Shown here piece after piece: positions 22,064-24,975 of a stretch of 24,975 nucleotides of DNA. The position numbers were made by a program, and so were the translations under genes. How positions within the stretch are numbered: position 1 is the stretch's first letter; every line of letters starts with the position of its first letter. The notes under the pieces are model-generated. The model made no database searches, was not told where the DNA came from, and saw only the letters and a program-made list of their open reading frames with translations. Source of the stretch: a virus; IMG/VR virus record IMGVR_UViG_3300042863_002847, positions 1 through 24,975 of that record. One strand, given 5' to 3'.

Positions 22064-23854
22064 TTAAGTTGGCTTTATATCTTCTACTATCATTACGAGA
22101 TTATTATTACCAGACCAGTTGTCTAACTCTAGTGTGTAAACAACATCAACTTTTTGCCCTGGAGAAAACTCGTTGCAAATATACCCTTTTCTCCAAGCAT
22201 TTGCAGCAATCCAAGTTTTTTCTCCATTAGACAATTTTAGTTTTGCATGTTTTCCTTGAGTCAAAGATTTTGCTTCTACTAGTGTCAGATTTTTGGATAT
22301 AAAAATAGGATTGTGATTCATACTTCCAAAAGGTGAAATCTTTGACAAATGAACATATGTCTTTATATTCAAATCACTAAACGACATACGAGCATCAATA
22401 TCAATCACTCTTTCCTTGACTGGTTCTCCAAGTCTGTCTTGAGCATAGTCATTTAGGGCTTTTCTCATTGCAGGAATATTATCTATAGAAAGTTCAAAAC
22501 CAGCAGCAAAAGCATGTCCTCCACAAACAGTACTTCCATCTGCTCTTTTCTTAAATAGTTTCCACGCCTCTTCAGACTTTAAAGCTTCAAGAATATTAAA
22601 ATCTCTAGTAGAACGACAAGAACCTTTGGCATATCCATCTTTCTTGAATGAGCAAACGAGAGTGGGTTTGTTATAAACTTCTGCAATTTTACCCGCAATA
22701 AGACCAATCAATCCTGGATGCCAATCGTCTGCTCCAAGGATTAATATATGTTCTTTTTCTAAATCAAAATTGTTTTGAACAAAGTCTATAGCTTGCTGAG
22801 TTGCTTTCTCTTGTTGTTCTTGCCTTCGAGTGTTTGCATTGTTCATTTGTTTAGCAAGATTTGCAGCAGTAATCTCATCTTTTGCTAACATCAAACTCAA
22901 AGCAGTTCCAGCATCTGCAAGCCTACCTATAGCGTTAATTCTAGGCCCAATTTGAAAGCCAATAGTTGTCGGAGTAACGTCTTTGACACCAGCAATTCGC
23001 AGTAGTTCTTTAATTCCAGGTTTGCTACTTCTAGATAAAATAGAACAGCCATAATTGACTATGACTCTATTTTCATCAATCATTGGTGCTACGTCAGCAA
23101 CAGTTCCCAAAGCAGCAAACTCAATAAGTTCATCAAGAAACTCATAAACATTTAGTTTTCTATATTTTGCAAGACCTAGCATTAATTTGAAAGCAATGCC
23201 ACAGCCAGCAAGATAGTCAAATGGATATCTACTAAAATCATCTTTCTTATGAGACTTAAAATGCTCGCCTGGATAAAAAGGATCATCTCTGTTTGGGTTT
23301 ACTACTGCCATTGCTTCTGGGAGAGAACCATCTTCACTAGGATGATGGTGGTCTGTAATAATCAAATCTAGATTTTTCTCTTTTGCATATGCTCCAGTTT
23401 CAAAAGCAACAATTCCACAGTCAACACTCATAAGAAGTGATGCACCCGATGCTAATGCTTGATCTACAGAATGAACCTTGATGTCATATCCATCTTCCAT
23501 CCTGTGAGGAACTTTGTATTCCATATTTGCTCCCATTTTTTCAAGAGCAGTTACAACAATAGCCGTAGATGTAATCCCATCTACGTCATAGTCTCCCCAT
23601 ACAAAAATCTTTTCTCCTGAATCAATTGCTTTGCTAATTCTTTCTATAGCAATTTGAGCATCAGGTAAATCAAATGGATTATGAAGTTTGTTTATTTTTA
23701 AATCTAAGAATTGTTCGGCTTTATGGACGGAATCAATCCCACGAGTCAGCATTACTTGTGCTATTGGTAATGGTATTTCTAATTCACAAGCAAATTCTTT
23801 AGCATGACTCATATCACAATCACGCATTTTCCACAATGTTTCAATTCTATCCAT
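22064..23854 (-). CDS. recJ: Single-stranded-DNA exonuclease RecJ
   Basis: A 596-aa RecJ, which degrades single-stranded DNA 5' to 3' in recombination and repair. The DHH catalytic half shows DYDVDG at residues 88-93, SVDCG at 143-147, and TDHHHP at 167-172. Further family blocks are LGTVADVAPM at 249-258, NAIGRLADA at 307-315 and WHPGLIGLIAGKI at 378-390. DHHA1 follows with CGGHAFAAGF at 444-453, then an OB-type C-terminal domain. All expected acidic and His ligands are present, and length matches bacterial RecJ, so it should be active. It overlaps the primase-core gene by 8 bases, indicating coupling; a replication-fork or end-processing role with that primase is likely. AAGAG lies six bases before the ATG. 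Confidence 0.95.
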   Translation of the reverse strand: MDRIETLWKMRDCDMSHAKEFACELEIPLPIAQVMLTRGIDSVHKAEQFLDLKINKLHNPFDLPDAQIAIERISKAIDSGEKIFVWGDYDVDGITSTAIVVTALEKMGANMEYKVPHRMEDGYDIKVHSVDQALASGASLLMSVDCGIVAFETGAYAKEKNLDLIITDHHHPSEDGSLPEAMAVVNPNRDDPFYPGEHFKSHKKDDFSRYPFDYLAGCGIAFKLMLGLAKYRKLNVYEFLDELIEFAALGTVADVAPMIDENRVIVNYGCSILSRSSKPGIKELLRIAGVKDVTPTTIGFQIGPRINAIGRLADAGTALSLMLAKDEITAANLAKQMNNANTRRQEQQEKATQQAIDFVQNNFDLEKEHILILGADDWHPGLIGLIAGKIAEVYNKPTLVCSFKKDGYAKGSCRSTRDFNILEALKSEEAWKLFKKRADGSTVCGGHAFAAGFELSIDNIPAMRKALNDYAQDRLGEPVKERVIDIDARMSFSDLNIKTYVHLSKISPFGSMNHNPIFISKNLTLVEAKSLTQGKHAKLKLSNGEKTWIAANAWRKGYICNEFSPGQKVDVVYTLELDNWSGNNNLVMIVEDIKPT

Positions 23855-24611
23855 TATTTACTCTTATATACAGCTTAGTCTTTTTAGATTCTATCATCTC
23901 TTGGATTTTGGTATCTAAAAAATCAACGTCATTTTCTCTTGCAAAATCATCAGGATCCATTCCTGGAGGCAAGAATATTTGTATAGCATTTAGTCCAAGT
24001 TCAGTAATTTTTTCTGCTGCTTTGTTGGATGCTATAAAACCTGGCTCATCTCCATCCATTAGTAAAACAATATTATCGCAAAATCTAGATGCTAATGATA
24101 TTTGATATTCAGAAATAGATGTGCCGCAAAGTGCAACAACATTTTCTAGTCCATTGTCATAAAATGAATAAACATCAAAATATCCCTCTGTAAACAAAAG
24201 ATAGTTTTTATGTCTGGCAGATGTTTTAGCAATATCTAAAAAAAATAAGTTTTTATTCTTTTGATAAGGCTCATTGATCCACTTGCCTCTTATCCATTTT
24301 TCTATTTTATTTTGACATTGAGCAGGTTTATCCCCATAACTATCCCACATTGCTTGAACTGTTAAGTCCTTTAATTCTGGTATTTGACGACCAGCCATTG
24401 CAATCAAATCACCATAAACATTTCTTATGGGAACAATCAATCTGCCTCTTAAGTGACTAAACTCATATCTAGAATATGGAGGGCAAAAACCAATAAGATT
24501 TTGCTCTATGAGTTTTTGGGATAAATTTCTTGTTTTATAATATTGTTGAGCCAGAGAACTTTCGTGATAGTTTCTTTGAAATTGTGAGAATTCAAGCTCA
24601 GACACGTTCAT
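23847..24611 (-). CDS. DnaG-type primase core without zinc domain
   Basis: A 254-aa protein matching the RNA-polymerase core of DnaG primases, which make RNA primers for replication. The basic RNAP-basic segment RGRLIVPIRNVYGDLIAMAG is at residues 55-74. The TOPRIM fold has its Glu at E142 (TEGYFDVYSF), a DxD at D186/D188 (LLMDGDEPG) and DPDD at 219-222. Missing are the N-terminal CHC2 zinc-binding domain, which normally reads the template start, and the C-terminal helicase-binding domain. A zinc domain may be a separate gene outside the window. The ATG at 24609-24611 lies just after TTTGT with a possible -10 on the minus strand, resembling the leaderless starts at 8623 and 16188. Coupled to recJ. 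Confidence 0.88.
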   Translation of the reverse strand: MNVSELEFSQFQRNYHESSLAQQYYKTRNLSQKLIEQNLIGFCPPYSRYEFSHLRGRLIVPIRNVYGDLIAMAGRQIPELKDLTVQAMWDSYGDKPAQCQNKIEKWIRGKWINEPYQKNKNLFFLDIAKTSARHKNYLLFTEGYFDVYSFYDNGLENVVALCGTSISEYQISLASRFCDNIVLLMDGDEPGFIASNKAAEKITELGLNAIQIFLPPGMDPDDFARENDVDFLDTKIQEMIESKKTKLYIRVNNG

Positions 24612-24682
24612 ACAAACATATTATCACAAAAGGTGAAAAAAAATATAAAGTGGAAAAATATTTTATCTAAGGTACGGTAAAA
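24612..24682. promoter_or_regulatory. Divergent intergenic region with candidate minus promoter
   Basis: A 71-base AT-rich gap between the primase core (minus) and the last gene (plus). On the minus strand GATAAT/TAATAT is followed by GTTTGT and the ATG, like the leaderless starts elsewhere. On the plus strand AAGG (24669-24672) may be a distant ribosome site for the ATG at 24683; no clear plus-strand promoter is seen. Confidence 0.35.
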
Positions 24683-24975
24683 ATGGCAAATAGACAAGAA
24701 TTATTAAAATTAAATCAAGAAATAGAACTTTTAGAAAGTGTTGGGTTGATTAAAGCGGCATCTGTTTTACATAAGAAATTCATCAAAGAATCACAAGCTG
24801 CTCCTCAACCTGGTCCTCAAAGTTATATGACAAATGCAGGTATTGAAGCAATTAAGCCTGTGCAAACACCTCCACCAGCACAAACACCGCCTCCAGTACA
24901 AACCGTCCAACCATCTTTACCACCAAATTATAATGCATATGACAATTACTACCAAGACCCTAGAACAGGAAGGAC
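24683..24975 (+). CDS. Partial proline-rich protein with shared leader-like N-terminus
   Basis: The first 97 codons of a plus-strand gene that runs off the right edge. It begins MANRQELLKLNQEIELLESV and continues GLIKAASVLHKKFI, a helical leader with the L-E-x-V-G and A-A pattern also seen at 123-563 and 11762-12385. It then becomes a Pro/Gln-rich linker with two near-identical repeats (QTPPPAQTPPPVQT), then a Tyr/Asn-rich stretch (NYNAYDNYYQDP). No enzyme motif is visible in the part available. A leader plus a long flexible linker fits a virion or scaffold-type protein, but this is only inference. Confidence 0.7.
   Translation, partial: MANRQELLKLNQEIELLESVGLIKAASVLHKKFIKESQAAPQPGPQSYMTNAGIEAIKPVQTPPPAQTPPPVQTVQPSLPPNYNAYDNYYQDPRTGR

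Noticed and set aside
1-24975. tRNA genes, CRISPR arrays, insertion sequences or attachment sites
   Set aside because: Gaps are short and hold only hairpins or promoter-like sequence; no cloverleaf, regular spaced repeats or transposase was seen by eye. A tRNAscan run would settle tRNAs.

Overview
The window is part of the genome of a large, AT-rich, tailed double-stranded DNA phage, as a virion-associated genome or a prophage. The evidence is a complete large terminase gene next to a phage-encoded replication set: sliding clamp, two clamp-loader subunits, a DnaG-type primase core and RecJ. Nucleotide-metabolism genes (class Ia ribonucleotide reductase, dUTPase, a PurA/PurZ-family enzyme) lie among them. 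Genes are packed tightly, with many stop/start overlaps (TAATG, ATGA), and no tRNA, insertion sequence or CRISPR is visible. Nearly all genes are on the minus strand; three on the plus strand interrupt the pattern. The sigma-H-like factor and the SpoVS-like protein hint at a Firmicutes-type host or ancestry, but both families are wider than that, so the host remains unassigned.

Layout. (1) 1-5167, minus strand: packaging and structural block, comprising a protein of unknown function, an intrinsic terminator, a Zn/HTH-like candidate small terminase, TerL, and three downstream proteins of unknown function. (2) 5345-8089, plus strand: a 914-aa protein with an HExxH metallopeptidase motif and an MWY N-terminus. 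(3) 16188-8057, minus strand: a long replication, nucleotide and regulation run in the order unknown, dUTPase, HAD phosphatase, small conserved protein, degenerate metallopeptidase-like protein, DnaX-like ATPase, sigma-H-like factor, unknown, PurA/PurZ-like enzyme, beta clamp, delta-like subunit, ECF-like sigma factor. (4) 16228-16698, plus strand: a small MWY protein, ended by a bidirectional terminator. (5) 20131-16728, minus strand: nrdB-nrdA. (6) 22011-20208, minus strand: a sigma-like protein with inserted zinc fingers, a SpoVS-like protein and an unknown, closed by a terminator. (7) 24611-22064, minus strand: primase core and RecJ. (8) 24683 to the end, plus strand: start of a proline-rich protein.

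How it fits together: NrdAB, dUTPase and the PurA/PurZ-like enzyme would adjust the nucleotide pool. The primase, beta clamp and DnaX/delta subunits would load and run a bacterial-type replisome whose polymerase lies outside the window. RecJ would process ends. Up to three sigma-like factors could time phage transcription.

The most notable observations are the zinc-finger-interrupted sigma-like protein, the short PurA/PurZ-family enzyme that keeps the PurA catalytic Asp and the guanine-recognition NKxD motif (a PurZ0-like candidate), a near-identical leaderless promoter-start arrangement (TATAAT-N6-ATG) at two genes, and short N-terminal leader motifs shared by otherwise unrelated proteins.
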